Shown: one piece after another, positions 55,506-63,906 of the stretch
How the letters are laid out: every line of letters starts with the position of its first letter
Numbering within the stretch: position 1 is the first letter of the stretch
Source of the DNA: Actinoplanes xinjiangensis
GTDB lineage: Bacteria; Actinomycetota; Actinomycetes; Mycobacteriales; Micromonosporaceae
Length of the DNA: 64,000 bases
Assembly (NCBI RefSeq): GCF_003148685.1
Contig: NZ_QGGR01000027.1
Span: 56,979 to 120,978 of the forward strand
Direction: 5' to 3'
The notes under the pieces: generated by a model
What the model saw: only the letters and a program-made list of their open reading frames with translations
Told to the model about the DNA's origin: nothing
Database searches by the model: none
Made by a program: the position numbers and the translations under genes

Positions 55506-55541
55506 AACGGGCTGGCCGCTGGAGTCAGCGATCAGCCCGTT
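55506..55541 (-). terminator. Terminator behind tRNA-Ala
   Basis: aacgggct (55506-55513) and agcccgtt (55534-55541) with inner cgctg/cagcg form a stem about 16 bases past the tRNA 3' end on the minus strand. Confidence 0.65.
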
Positions 55542-55556
55542 GCCAGGTTCTTAGGG

Positions 55557-55630
55557 TGGAGCTGAGGGGATTTGAACCCCTGACCCCCTCGATGCGAACG
55601 AGGTGCGCTACCAGTCTGCGCCACAGCCCC
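55557..55630 (-). tRNA. tRNA-Ala (anticodon CGC)
   Basis: Minus-strand cloverleaf: acceptor GGGGCTG/CAGCTCC with discriminator A, D arm GCGCAGACTGGTAGCGC, anticodon stem CCTCG/CGAGG with loop TTCGCAT giving CGC (reads GCG), T arm GGGGTTCAAATCCCC. CCA is not encoded. Confidence 0.97.
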
Positions 55631-55844
55631 TTGGTCATCCGGTGACTGGGTCACCTTGGAACCGTTGAAAGGCTAACAGGTCATCACGCCACCTCGCGAA
55701 CCACCCCTCCCCCAAGACCGCAACGCGCCCGGGAGGGCAACAGCCCGGATGGCGGCCCTGGGGCGGTGGGTTTCGCCCGCGCCGCCGAGGGAGCCGCGGG
55801 ACGGCGTGGTTCGGCGCGGGGCGGGCCGGCCGTACCGACTGCTC

Positions 55845-56612
55845 CTAGGAAGCGTTGGGCCGACGCCCACCGGCCTCGTAGGGACGGCCGCGCAGACCGC
55901 CGCGCCGTCGATAGGAGACGGAGCCGCCGTTGGCGGCGACCGGCAGGTCGGAGGGTTCCCGGTCGAGGCCCATGGCCGCGCGGCGGACGGCTTCGCGCTG
56001 GGCGGCGAGGCGGCGCTGGGCCTCGCGGCGGGCGGCGGCGCGGCGGGCCTGTTCGCGGCGGACCTCGGCCTGGCGGGCGGCGAGCCAGGCTGCTTCGCGG
56101 GCCTGGATCCGACGGCGCCGGCGGTCGGTGATGGCACGGTTGCGCAGGTGTACGAGGTACAGGCCGAGCAGGCTGCCGGTGACCGCGAAGCTGATCCAGA
56201 AGCCGGGCCCGACCGCGACGACGCCGACGAGCTCGATGGCGTTGAGGAGGACGAGCGCGGCGAAGACGCGGCGGCGCCGGACGACGGCGGGGGTGCCCCG
56301 GCGCTGGGGGAGGCGGCGGGGTGGGCGTCTGCCGGTGACGAGCCGGAGGCGCCGTTCGGTGGTCTCTTTCCGAGTGGCAGGATCACCCGTTGGGGCGGGG
56401 ACCGTAACCGTGACCTGGCGGGCGGGGTTGATCGGTCGGCGTCCGGGCACGGTGCGGAGACGGCGGCGGCGTTGTAGCACCCGCGCCGTCGACGACGCCC
56501 GTTCCGCGGCGAGGCGCTCGGTGGCGTCGTACCGGCGTACCAGCGCCGGCGCGAGGGCGAGCAGGCCCGCCGCGGCGAGGACGGCGAGGAGCACCGAGGT
56601 CGGCACCGTCAC
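55845..56612 (-). CDS. sepX: SepX/GlpR divisome membrane protein
   Basis: 255 residues: TM near 5-25, cytosolic stretch rich in Arg, two close helices near 116-158, then an Arg/Ala/Gln-rich coiled region (165-215). This layout and the neighbour glp match SepX of Streptomyces and GlpR, the membrane receptor of the gephyrin-like protein Glp in Corynebacterium. It should take part in septum formation. Last gene of galU-glp-GNAT-sepX. Confidence 0.85.
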   Translation of the reverse strand: MTVPTSVLLAVLAAAGLLALAPALVRRYDATERLAAERASSTARVLQRRRRLRTVPGRRPINPARQVTVTVPAPTGDPATRKETTERRLRLVTGRRPPRRLPQRRGTPAVVRRRRVFAALVLLNAIELVGVVAVGPGFWISFAVTGSLLGLYLVHLRNRAITDRRRRRIQAREAAWLAARQAEVRREQARRAAARREAQRRLAAQREAVRRAAMGLDREPSDLPVAANGGSVSYRRRGGLRGRPYEAGGRRPNAS

Positions 56613-56724
56613 CGCTCCGATCCGCCACGACGAATGACACGTGGAATGACACGACGAAAGCGAGGTTACGGGCGGTAGCCGTGATATTTCGCGCGCCGCG
56701 CCGGTAGCGTTGCGACGTTGAAGA

Positions 56725-57363
56725 TCATGAGGTGGAGCGGACGCGGCGCCAGCGCGCCAGCAGGCCTCCCTCGGCGGCTACCTCTTCGCTGGTCATCGCG
56801 TAGCCGAGGTGGTCGCGCCAACCGCCGTCGATGTGCATGTAACGCTGGTGGTACGCCTCTTCGCGGAATCCGAGCTTCTCGACGACGCGACGGCTCGGCC
56901 CGTTCTCCGGCCGGATGTTGACCTCTATCCGGTGCAGGCCGCCCGGCCCGAACGCGTGGTCGACGGCGAGCGCCAGCGCGGTCGGGATGACACCCCGGCC
57001 GGCCACCCGGTGGTCGACCCAGTATCCGGCGTACGCCGACGCGAATGCCCGCCGCACGATGTTGCCGAGGTTGACGTGGCCGACGAGCCGTTCCCGGCCG
57101 TTCTCGACGAGGCAGACGGCGAACGGCATGCTGTCGCCGTTGCGGGCGGCCCGTCTCATGTCGCGGTAGACGTATCCGAAGGCGCGTGGGGAGTTCATCT
57201 CCGCCCACGGGCCGGGCGGCGCCGACTCCCACGGGGCCAGCCAGGCCTGGTTGGCGATCCGTACGTCGGACCAGGCGCGGGCGTCGCCCCGTTTGTACGG
57301 CCGCAGGAGCACAGCCCCATCCGCCAGCACAGCGGGCCATCCGGGCGTGGTGGCCCCCAGCAT
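56725..57363 (-). CDS. GNAT acetyltransferase, RimJ/RimL-like
   Basis: 212 residues. N-terminal LLRPYKRGDARAWSDVRIANQAWLAPWE and acetyl-CoA loop VDHRVAGRGVIPTALALAVDHAF are typical of ribosomal-protein-type N-acetyltransferases; target unknown. Its ATG directly abuts the glp stop. The same gene lies between moeA/glp and glpR in mycobacteria (rimJ). Confidence 0.88.
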   Translation of the reverse strand: MLGATTPGWPAVLADGAVLLRPYKRGDARAWSDVRIANQAWLAPWESAPPGPWAEMNSPRAFGYVYRDMRRAARNGDSMPFAVCLVENGRERLVGHVNLGNIVRRAFASAYAGYWVDHRVAGRGVIPTALALAVDHAFGPGGLHRIEVNIRPENGPSRRVVEKLGFREEAYHQRYMHIDGGWRDHLGYAMTSEEVAAEGGLLARWRRVRSTS

Positions 57364-58677
57364 CTATCGCCTCCGGTCGAGCAGCAGAACGTCGACGGTC
57401 GAGCCGGCGGCCGCTGTGGTGACCCGTTCGCCGAGCACCAGCAGGCCGTTCGCCTCGGCCAAACCGGACAGAGTGTACGGCCCACCGGCGAGCGGCTGCA
57501 CCGTGTAACCGCCACCGCGCCGTTCCGCGACGTAGGCGGGCCGGAACTCGCGGAGGCCGCCGGGTGACGAGACCGTCTCCAGCAGGTGCGCCTTGATCCC
57601 GGGGCGGAAGACCGGTTCCGACCCGGCGAGCAGCTGGATCACCGGCCGGGCCAGCACCTCGAAGCCGATGAGTGCGGCGCCGGGCTCGCCGGGCAGGCAC
57701 ACCACGGGCACCTCCTCACCGCCGACCGTGCCGAAGCCGAGGGCGGTGCCGGGGCAGAGGGCGACGTCGGTGAACTCGACGGTGCCGCGGCCGGGACCGG
57801 GCCGGGACAGCACCCGGCGCAGCATGTCGCCGGGCCCGGTGCCGGTGCCGCCGGTCGTGATGATCAGGTCGGCGCGCAGCGTCTGGTCCTCCAGGAGGCC
57901 GCGCAGCCCTTCCGGGTCGTCGTCGCAGATGCCGATCCGGTACGCCATCGCGCCCGCCTCCACCGCGGCGGCCGTGAGGGCGTGCGAGTTGGCGTCGACG
58001 ACCTGGCCGGGCTGGCTGGGCCGGCCCACGTCGACGAGTTCGTCACCGGTGGCCACGACGACGACGCGAGGGCTGGGCCGGACCATCACGTGCCCGATGC
58101 CGGCGGCGGCGAGGACGGCGACGGTGGGCGGGGTGACGTAGGAGCCGGCCGAGGCGAGGAGCTGCCCGACGGCGATCTCCTCACCTGCGCGCCGGACGCC
58201 GGAACCGCGTTTCGGGGCGTGCAGGATCTCCACCGCGGCCATGCCCTGATCGGTCCAGTGGACCGGGACGACCACGTCGGCGCCGATCGGCAGCGGCGCC
58301 CCGGCGGCCACCGAGAAGCAGGTGCCGGGGGTGAGCCGGACCGGCCGCCAGTGTGCCGCTCCCATGTCGCCGACCACGTTCAGCCGGATGGTGCGGGCGG
58401 TGTTCTCGAACTGCCCGAACGACGGGTGCGACCCGATGCGCCCGGCGCCGGCCAGGTCTTCCCATCGGGCCGCGTACCCGTCGATCGCGGCCTGGTCGAA
58501 CGCCGGGTACGCGTGCGGGGCGACCACGTCGGCCGCCAGCACGTTCCCGTGCGCCTGGGTGAGGTCGAGGTCGAGCGGAGGCAGCGTCCGGAGCCTGCGC
58601 AGCACGCTGCCCAGGTACTCGGCGAGAGGCATCAGCTCGTTGGAAGCGGCCGCCTCGCGATCGGCCGTGGCGGTCAT
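57364..58677 (-). CDS. glp: Gephyrin/MoeA-like protein Glp
   Basis: 437 residues with full MoeA fold. Signature places are altered: MoeA's SAMDGYA is AAIDGYA (near 63-69), the TTGGVSxGxxD loop is TTGGTGTGPGD (254-264), and PGNPVS is PGEPGA (309-314). In Corynebacterium the equivalent gene encodes Glp, which links FtsZ with the receptor GlpR; the neighbouring sepX/glpR gene supports that role over molybdenum cofactor synthesis. ATG overlaps galU stop (ATGA). Confidence 0.88.
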   Translation of the reverse strand: MTATADREAAASNELMPLAEYLGSVLRRLRTLPPLDLDLTQAHGNVLAADVVAPHAYPAFDQAAIDGYAARWEDLAGAGRIGSHPSFGQFENTARTIRLNVVGDMGAAHWRPVRLTPGTCFSVAAGAPLPIGADVVVPVHWTDQGMAAVEILHAPKRGSGVRRAGEEIAVGQLLASAGSYVTPPTVAVLAAAGIGHVMVRPSPRVVVVATGDELVDVGRPSQPGQVVDANSHALTAAAVEAGAMAYRIGICDDDPEGLRGLLEDQTLRADLIITTGGTGTGPGDMLRRVLSRPGPGRGTVEFTDVALCPGTALGFGTVGGEEVPVVCLPGEPGAALIGFEVLARPVIQLLAGSEPVFRPGIKAHLLETVSSPGGLREFRPAYVAERRGGGYTVQPLAGGPYTLSGLAEANGLLVLGERVTTAAAGSTVDVLLLDRRR

Positions 58678-59564
58678 CCCTTCCAGCCGCCGACGAATTC
58701 GGTGAGCCAGGCCCGGAACTCCTCGCCCAGGTCGGGCCGCTGCGACGCGAGCTGGACGACGGCCTGCAGGTAGCCCAGCGGCATACCGGTGTCGTAGCGG
58801 TGGCCGCGGTAGACGATGCCGTGCACCGGGACACCGTCGGCCAGCATCGTGGCCATCGCGTCGGTGAGCTGGATCTCGCCGCCGGCGCCCGGCTTGGTGT
58901 CGGCGATGACGTCGAAGATCTTGCCGGGCAGCACGTAGCGGCCGAGGACCGCCAGGTTGCTCGGCGCCTCCTCCGGGGACGGCTTCTCGACCAGGCCGGT
59001 CACCTCGACGACGTCCGGGTCGCCGGTCTCGCGGACGCTGGCGATGCCGTACCGCGAGGTCTCGTGCGGGGCGACCTCCATGAACGCGAGGACGATGCCG
59101 CCGGTCTTCGCCTGCAGGTCCAGCATCGCCGGCAGCAGCGGCTTGTCCTCCTCGACGAACTCGTCGCCGAGGAGCACCGCGAACGCGTTGTCGCCGACGT
59201 GCGCGGCGGCGGTGCCGACCGCGTGGCCCAGGCCGAGGGCCTCACCCTGCCGGACGGTGTAGATGTCGGCGAGTTCGCTCGAACGGCGTACCGCGGCGAG
59301 TCGCTCGTGGTCGCCCTTCTTCTCGAGCCGGGCCTCCACGTCGGGACGCCTGTCGAAGTGGTCGACCATCGCGGTCTTGCCGCGCCCGGTCACCAGCAGG
59401 ACGTCGGTGATGCCGGCGGCCGCCGCCTCCTCGACGATGTACTGCAGGACCGGCCGGTCCACCACCGGCAGCAGTTCCTTGGGTACGGCCTTGGTAGCCG
59501 GCAGGAAGCGGGTCGCGAGTCCCGCAGCCGGGATCACCGCCTTGACGGCGCGCTTGGTCGTCAT
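58674..59564 (-). CDS. galU: UTP-glucose-1-phosphate uridylyltransferase
   Basis: Makes UDP-glucose. VIPAAGLATRFLPATKAVPKELLPVVDRP near residues 10-38 (nucleotide site and lysines), GEALGLGHAV near 108-117, VEKPSPEEAPSNLAVLGRYVL near 192-212. 296 residues. First gene of the galU-glp-GNAT-sepX series; also serves the GalE/GalK pair. Confidence 0.96.
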   Translation of the reverse strand: MTTKRAVKAVIPAAGLATRFLPATKAVPKELLPVVDRPVLQYIVEEAAAAGITDVLLVTGRGKTAMVDHFDRRPDVEARLEKKGDHERLAAVRRSSELADIYTVRQGEALGLGHAVGTAAAHVGDNAFAVLLGDEFVEEDKPLLPAMLDLQAKTGGIVLAFMEVAPHETSRYGIASVRETGDPDVVEVTGLVEKPSPEEAPSNLAVLGRYVLPGKIFDVIADTKPGAGGEIQLTDAMATMLADGVPVHGIVYRGHRYDTGMPLGYLQAVVQLASQRPDLGEEFRAWLTEFVGGWKG

Positions 59565-59605
59565 ACAGTCACTTCACCTTCGCTGGTTCCGGACATGCCG
59601 CGAGA

Positions 59606-61585
59606 CTATCGGCCACGACCGTGTCGCGGCGGCTGCGGCCCACCGGTGGTGGCGGCCGCGGCATCCAGATGCCCCTCCGGTACGGCCGGGGAAACCCGTT
59701 CCGCGAGCCGATAGGTGTCCCGGCCGGCGTGCTTCGCCGCGTACAGCGCCTCATCGGCCGCATCGAGCACCTCCTGGGCCGTCGCACCGTGTTCGGGGAA
59801 GACCGCGATGCCGATCGACACACTGATCGAGATGCTGTCGTCGAGGCCGGGCCGGCGCGGGTCGACCGGCACCGGCCACTCCCGCACCGCGGCGCCCAGC
59901 CGCTCGGCGACTATCACTCCGCCGTACGCGTCCGTCTCCGGCAGCAGCACCACGAACTCCTCCCCGCCCTGACGGAACGCCACGTCGACCTCACGGAGCC
60001 CGATCCGGATCCGCCGGGCGAACTCGCCCAGCACCTGATCGCCCGCCGTGTGCCCGTACGTGTCGTTCACCTCCTTGAAGTGGTCCAGGTCGAGGACCAG
60101 GACGGTGAGCATCCGGCCGAACCGGCTCGCCCGCTCCACCTCGCGGCGCAGCACCTCGCGCAGATAACGGTAGTTCCAGAGTCCGGTCAGCGGGTCGGTC
60201 AGCGACAGACGTTGTGCCTCCTCGTGGACCCGGACGTTGTGCACGGCAACCCCGGCCTGCCCGGCGAACGTGCGCAGCGTCCGCAGGTCGGCGTCCTCGA
60301 AGACCGGCCCGTCCAGCCGGTCGTAGAGCGCCAGCACGCCCAGCACCGACGGGTCCGGCCCGCTGTCCTCGTCCGGCGGTGCGCAGATCGGCACGGCGAG
60401 ATACGAGTCACAGGCCGGCTCGTCGGGGGCCCGGCCGGACGTACCCCGCAGCGGGGTCCCGGTCGTCGCGACCCGGCCGAGCACGCCGCGGCCGGGTGCC
60501 AGACGGCGTTGGGAGAGTTCGGCCGGCGACAGGTCCCACGATCCGGTCAGCCCCACGCCGCAGCGGGCCGCCAGGCGCCCGTCGGCCGGATCGGTGAGCA
60601 GGATCAGCCCGGCCCGCGCACCGGTCGCGGCCATCGCGGTGCGCAGGATCACCGGCAGGATCCGGTCCAGGTCGTGGGTGCTGGACAGGGTGTCGCCGAG
60701 AATCGCGAGATGCCGTCGCAGCTGATCGCGGCTCGCGGTGAGCGCCTGCACGTAGGACTGGAGCTCCCGGGTCATCCGGTTGAAGGTGCCGGCCAGGCGG
60801 CCCAGCTCGTCCGGGCGCGGGATCGGCACGCGGGTGTCCAGATCACCGTTGGCCACCCGGTCCGCGGCCCACGCGAGATCACCGAGCGGCCGGGTGGTCG
60901 ACCGGGCCAGCCAGCGCGCGGCGATCACCGCGGCGCCCGCCGTGACCAGCACGATCAGCAGCAGGATCAGGTAGCGGACGGTGGGCCCGGAAGCCGGGAC
61001 GGTCAGCATCAGCGACAGCGGCCGGCCGGGCTCGGCGGGCAGGTACCGGCCGGTGGTCCCGGCGACCGCGGGCACGCGCGCGCCGAGCGCCACGGCGACA
61101 TCGGCAGCGTCACCGAGCCGGTTCAGCAATGCGGTGTCGACCCGCTCGGCGGCGATCACCGTGACATCACCGGTGTACGCGGACGCGGCGAGCGCGGTGA
61201 CCGGAGCCGTCGTCGCCGTGCCGGGGTTCGCACAATCCTGCCGGCCGTTCGTCGCGGGATCGACGGTCGCCGCGGAACGGCCGAGACTCGGCTGATCGTG
61301 ATCGGTCACGTGAATCTCGGTGGCCAGCCCGCGGGCGACCAGCTGGTCGGCGACGGCCCGCCGCTCCCCCGCCGGGACCACGGCGACCGCGTCCGCCGAG
61401 GTCTGCAGCTGGCGGCAGAGGGCGCCGACCGCCACACTGACGGTCGTCGCCGCGTGATCGAGGCGCTCGGTGGCCCGCTCCCGGCTCACGGCGCCGACGG
61501 TCAACGCGACGAAGATGGCCCCGAGCAGGACCGGACCGAGCACGACCACCAGGAATGCGCTGGTCAGCCGGCCACGAAGTGTCAC
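59606..61585 (-). CDS. Membrane GAF-GGDEF diguanylate cyclase
   Basis: About 659 residues: TM near 8-30, external sensor region to about 200, TM near 205-225, HAMP, coiled linker, GAF (about 305-470) and GGDEF domain. The active site is GGEEF, with an intact inhibitory site RxxD (REVD) five residues before it, so c-di-GMP would be made and feed back. GTG at 61585 is chosen (GGAGG four bases upstream); an ATG at 61627 is possible. It sits between galU and 5-FCL, genes that adjoin in mycobacteria. Confidence 0.9.
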   Translation of the reverse strand: MTLRGRLTSAFLVVVLGPVLLGAIFVALTVGAVSRERATERLDHAATTVSVAVGALCRQLQTSADAVAVVPAGERRAVADQLVARGLATEIHVTDHDQPSLGRSAATVDPATNGRQDCANPGTATTAPVTALAASAYTGDVTVIAAERVDTALLNRLGDAADVAVALGARVPAVAGTTGRYLPAEPGRPLSLMLTVPASGPTVRYLILLLIVLVTAGAAVIAARWLARSTTRPLGDLAWAADRVANGDLDTRVPIPRPDELGRLAGTFNRMTRELQSYVQALTASRDQLRRHLAILGDTLSSTHDLDRILPVILRTAMAATGARAGLILLTDPADGRLAARCGVGLTGSWDLSPAELSQRRLAPGRGVLGRVATTGTPLRGTSGRAPDEPACDSYLAVPICAPPDEDSGPDPSVLGVLALYDRLDGPVFEDADLRTLRTFAGQAGVAVHNVRVHEEAQRLSLTDPLTGLWNYRYLREVLRREVERASRFGRMLTVLVLDLDHFKEVNDTYGHTAGDQVLGEFARRIRIGLREVDVAFRQGGEEFVVLLPETDAYGGVIVAERLGAAVREWPVPVDPRRPGLDDSISISVSIGIAVFPEHGATAQEVLDAADEALYAAKHAGRDTYRLAERVSPAVPEGHLDAAAATTGGPQPPRHGRGR

Positions 61586-61666
61586 ACATCCTCCCGGGAG
61601 TGGCCCTCTTTGGAGCGATGCTGACATAGTGCGCACCGTTTGCCGGTTTTCAGAAGGGGGTGTTGC

Positions 61667-62434
61667 ATGTCGGATTTAACCCCTGATGCGGAAAAATCAC
61701 ACCAAATCAAAATATCGCTCCGCACACGGCTGCTCACTGCGCGTCGATCACTTCCGGTCGCCGTGCGATCGGCCGCCGACGCACAACTTCAAGACCAGAT
61801 CATCGCTCTGGTACGGCGTACCGGCGCCCGTTCCATCGCCGCCTACGTTCCGGTCGGCTCCGAACCGGGAGGGTCCGACCTCCCGGACCGTCTGCTGGCC
61901 GCCCTGCCGCCTGACGGCCGCCTTCTCCTACCGGTCCTGCTCCCCGACAACGACCTCACCTGGGCCGACGCCGCCCCGCCCACAGCCTCGTCTGCCGCCC
62001 CGCCCACGCCGCATCTCACCTCGAGCCCCGGCAACTCGAAGGGGCCGGCGAGCCCCGGCGGTCCCGTCGCACCGGGGGTCTCCGCCGACCCGTCCGGCCC
62101 TCGGATGGGCCGCTCGCTGCTCGTCGCCGGGCCGCGTGGGCTACGCGAGCCCGCCGGGCCGCGGCTCGGTGTGGAGGCCGTGTGCTCGGTCGACCTGCTG
62201 CTGGTGCCTGCGCTGGCGGTCGGCGGCGACGGAACCCGGATGGGACGGGGCGGGGGCTCCTACGACCGGGTGCTGGCACGCCTGCCGGAACCCGGTCCCC
62301 TGGTCGTGGCACTCCTGCACGACGGTGAGGACGTCGATTTCGTCCCGGCCGAACCCCATGACCGCCGGGTGCACGCGGTGATCACTCCGACCGGCGGCTT
62401 CGCACGCCGGCCGTACTCGCCGTCCGGCTCTTGA
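61667..62434 (+). CDS. 5-formyltetrahydrofolate cyclo-ligase with a proline-rich insert
   Basis: Converts 5-formyl-THF to 5,10-methenyl-THF. The start region KISLRTRLLTARRSLP, YVPVGSEPG and the active-site MGRGGGSYDR near 182-191 identify it. 255 residues against about 190-200 usual; the excess is a Pro/Ser/Gly-rich stretch near 103-146 between the central strand (DLTWADA) and GLREPAGPRLG. ATG 61667 has an AAGGGGG site upstream. Confidence 0.9.
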   Translation: MSDLTPDAEKSHQIKISLRTRLLTARRSLPVAVRSAADAQLQDQIIALVRRTGARSIAAYVPVGSEPGGSDLPDRLLAALPPDGRLLLPVLLPDNDLTWADAAPPTASSAAPPTPHLTSSPGNSKGPASPGGPVAPGVSADPSGPRMGRSLLVAGPRGLREPAGPRLGVEAVCSVDLLLVPALAVGGDGTRMGRGGGSYDRVLARLPEPGPLVVALLHDGEDVDFVPAEPHDRRVHAVITPTGGFARRPYSPSGS

Positions 62435-62530
62435 TCGCCGTGCCGTTGGACTGGATCGCTCTGCCTTGGCTGGATCGCCCTGCCGTTGGATCTGGGTCGC
62501 CTCGTCGCTCCGTCTGGATCGCTTTGTCGC
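62433..62530. repeat. Degenerate 20-base repeats behind the cyclo-ligase gene
   Basis: About five imperfect direct copies related to tggatcgccctgccgttgga run from the stop codon to 62530, drifting most in the last two. The remaining gap to the CIRCE site (62531-62872) has no supported gene or clear hairpin. Confidence 0.65.
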
Positions 62531-62872
62531 GTCAGGCCCGCGAGCCGTCGCTCCCGTACCCTTCAAACCGCCGATGAGGCGTCCCGGGTACGGCTCGCGG
62601 ATGTCTCGGCAAGATCCTCAGCAGCGGGTTCGGGCAGCGTGTCGGCAACGCGACGCAACCGGCACCCGGCGCCGGTGGTCCGATTGTCGGCGACGCCCGG
62701 AAGCCGTACACCTCCTCGCCGAGCAGCATGCGTCTTCGCTGAGCAGCACCCGGCGAAGCGCTCTGAAGTCGCCGTATTCACCATCCCGAGGCCCCAGTGT
62801 GATATCACCCACCGTCCGCTTCTCCCTCAGGCCGGACGCCGAGTGGACGAATTGACCTCCGATGCCGCAACA

Positions 62873-62899
62873 TTGGCACTCGGAGTTGGCGAGTGCCAG
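62873..62899 (+). promoter_or_regulatory. CIRCE operator (HrcA site)
   Basis: TTGGCACTC (62873-62881), nine bases, GAGTGCCAG (62891-62899): exact CIRCE layout (consensus TTAGCACTC-N9-GAGTGCTAA) with one changed base in the left arm and its matching change plus one end base in the right. It ends 23 bases before the GTG of the Ruc/FmdB gene. TTGACC at 62852-62857 may be a -35 element. Confidence 0.88.
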
Positions 62900-62922
62900 C
62901 AGCCGATTGATCCGGAGGAGCC

Positions 62923-63285
62923 GTGCCTACCTACCAGTACGCCTGCACCGAGTGCGGTGAGCAGCTTGAAGCAGTGCAGTCCTTCTCCGACCCGGCACTC
63001 ACCGAGTGCCCGAACTGCCAAGGCAAGCTCCGCAAGGTGTTCAACTCGGTCGGCATCGTCTTCAAGGGTTCGGGCTTCTACCGCAACGACTCCCGGTCCG
63101 GCAGCGTGAGCGCCGAGAAGCCGACCGCCGGTTCCGGCGACTCGACCCCCGCGAAGGCCGAGACGTCGAGTTCTTCGTCGACCGGTTCGACATCGTCGAC
63201 GAGCACGTCGTCCACGTCCTCCACGAGCAGCGGCACGACTTCCTCGTCGGGCAGCAGCGGCACGAAGGCCGCCGCGGCGCCCTGA
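62923..63285 (+). CDS. ruc: Ruc/FmdB-like zinc-ribbon, redox-regulated chaperone
   Basis: 120 residues. FmdB zinc ribbon at 1-50 (CTECG and CPNCQ, four Cys), then a low-complexity tail almost entirely Ser, Thr and Gly. This matches M. tuberculosis Rv0991c (Ruc), a chaperone switched on when its Cys are oxidised, which I recall as HrcA-controlled; the CIRCE site here agrees. Position next to 5-FCL is also as in mycobacteria (Rv0992c). GTG with GGAGG upstream. Confidence 0.85.
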   Translation: MPTYQYACTECGEQLEAVQSFSDPALTECPNCQGKLRKVFNSVGIVFKGSGFYRNDSRSGSVSAEKPTAGSGDSTPAKAETSSSSSTGSTSSTSTSSTSSTSSGTTSSSGSSGTKAAAAP

Positions 63286-63307
63286 GCCGCGCCGCCCCAA
63301 GCGTCAC

Positions 63308-63340
63308 CTGCGCGCCGAGCCGATCCGGCTCGGCGCGCAG
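63308..63340 (+). terminator. Terminator behind ruc
   Basis: ctgcgcgccgagccg (63308-63322) and cggctcggcgcgcag (63326-63340) form 15 perfect pairs with loop atc, followed by CCGTTT. It starts 22 bases after the ruc stop. Confidence 0.88.
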
Positions 63341-63377
63341 CCGTTTCCGGCCACCGCTGCCGCTCTGACCCGCCTTC

Positions 63378-63775
63378 CAAATCGGGCCACCCGGCAACCA
63401 CCCGGCCGGCGTCGCCCTGACTCGCACTCCAAACCGGTCCTCCCCGGAACCACCCGGCCAGCGCCGCCCTGGCTTACGCTCCACAACCCGGCCCCTCGGC
63501 CACCACCCGACCGGCCCTGCCTCGGCAGGAGCTCCAGGCCGGGCCTCCCCCGCAACCACCGTCCGGCGCCGCCCTGGCTTACGTTCCACAAGCCGGTCCC
63601 GCCAACTCCCCGGCCGGCGCCGCATCGGCATGCGCTCCAGAACGCGGCCTCTCGCCAACCACCCGACCGGCGCCGCATCGGCATGCGCTCCAGAACCCGG
63701 CCTCTCGCCAATCACCCGACCGGCGCCGCATCGGCATGCGCTGCGAAAGCATGCTTGCCAGCAATCACCCCACCA
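63378..63775. repeat. 53-base tandem repeat, about seven to eight copies
   Basis: A block of about 53 bases (ccggcgccgcatcggcatgc...) recurs with spacing 50-53. Copies 63614-63666 and 63667-63719 differ at two positions; the next (63720-63772) keeps the first half; those from 63378 on are more diverged but keep the ccacccg(g/a)cc core. 53 is not a multiple of three, so it is not a coding repeat. 63776-63906 shows nothing further. Confidence 0.9.
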
Positions 63776-63906
63776 GCGCAGCCACCGCTACCCGTGGAAC
63801 CCCGGTGCCGCCGCCCCGCCCGCCGCAACGCCCTGGGACCGCCGTCATGCCCCAACCCTTTCTGGGTGACGGCGCGGCCCCTACCCCCAGACGATGGGGA
63901 TCGCTT

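Noticed and set aside
62486..63109. Plus-strand ORF of 207 residues crossing the CIRCE site
   Set aside because: It overlaps the operator and then ruc in another frame, with poor codon use; ruc is clearly the gene.
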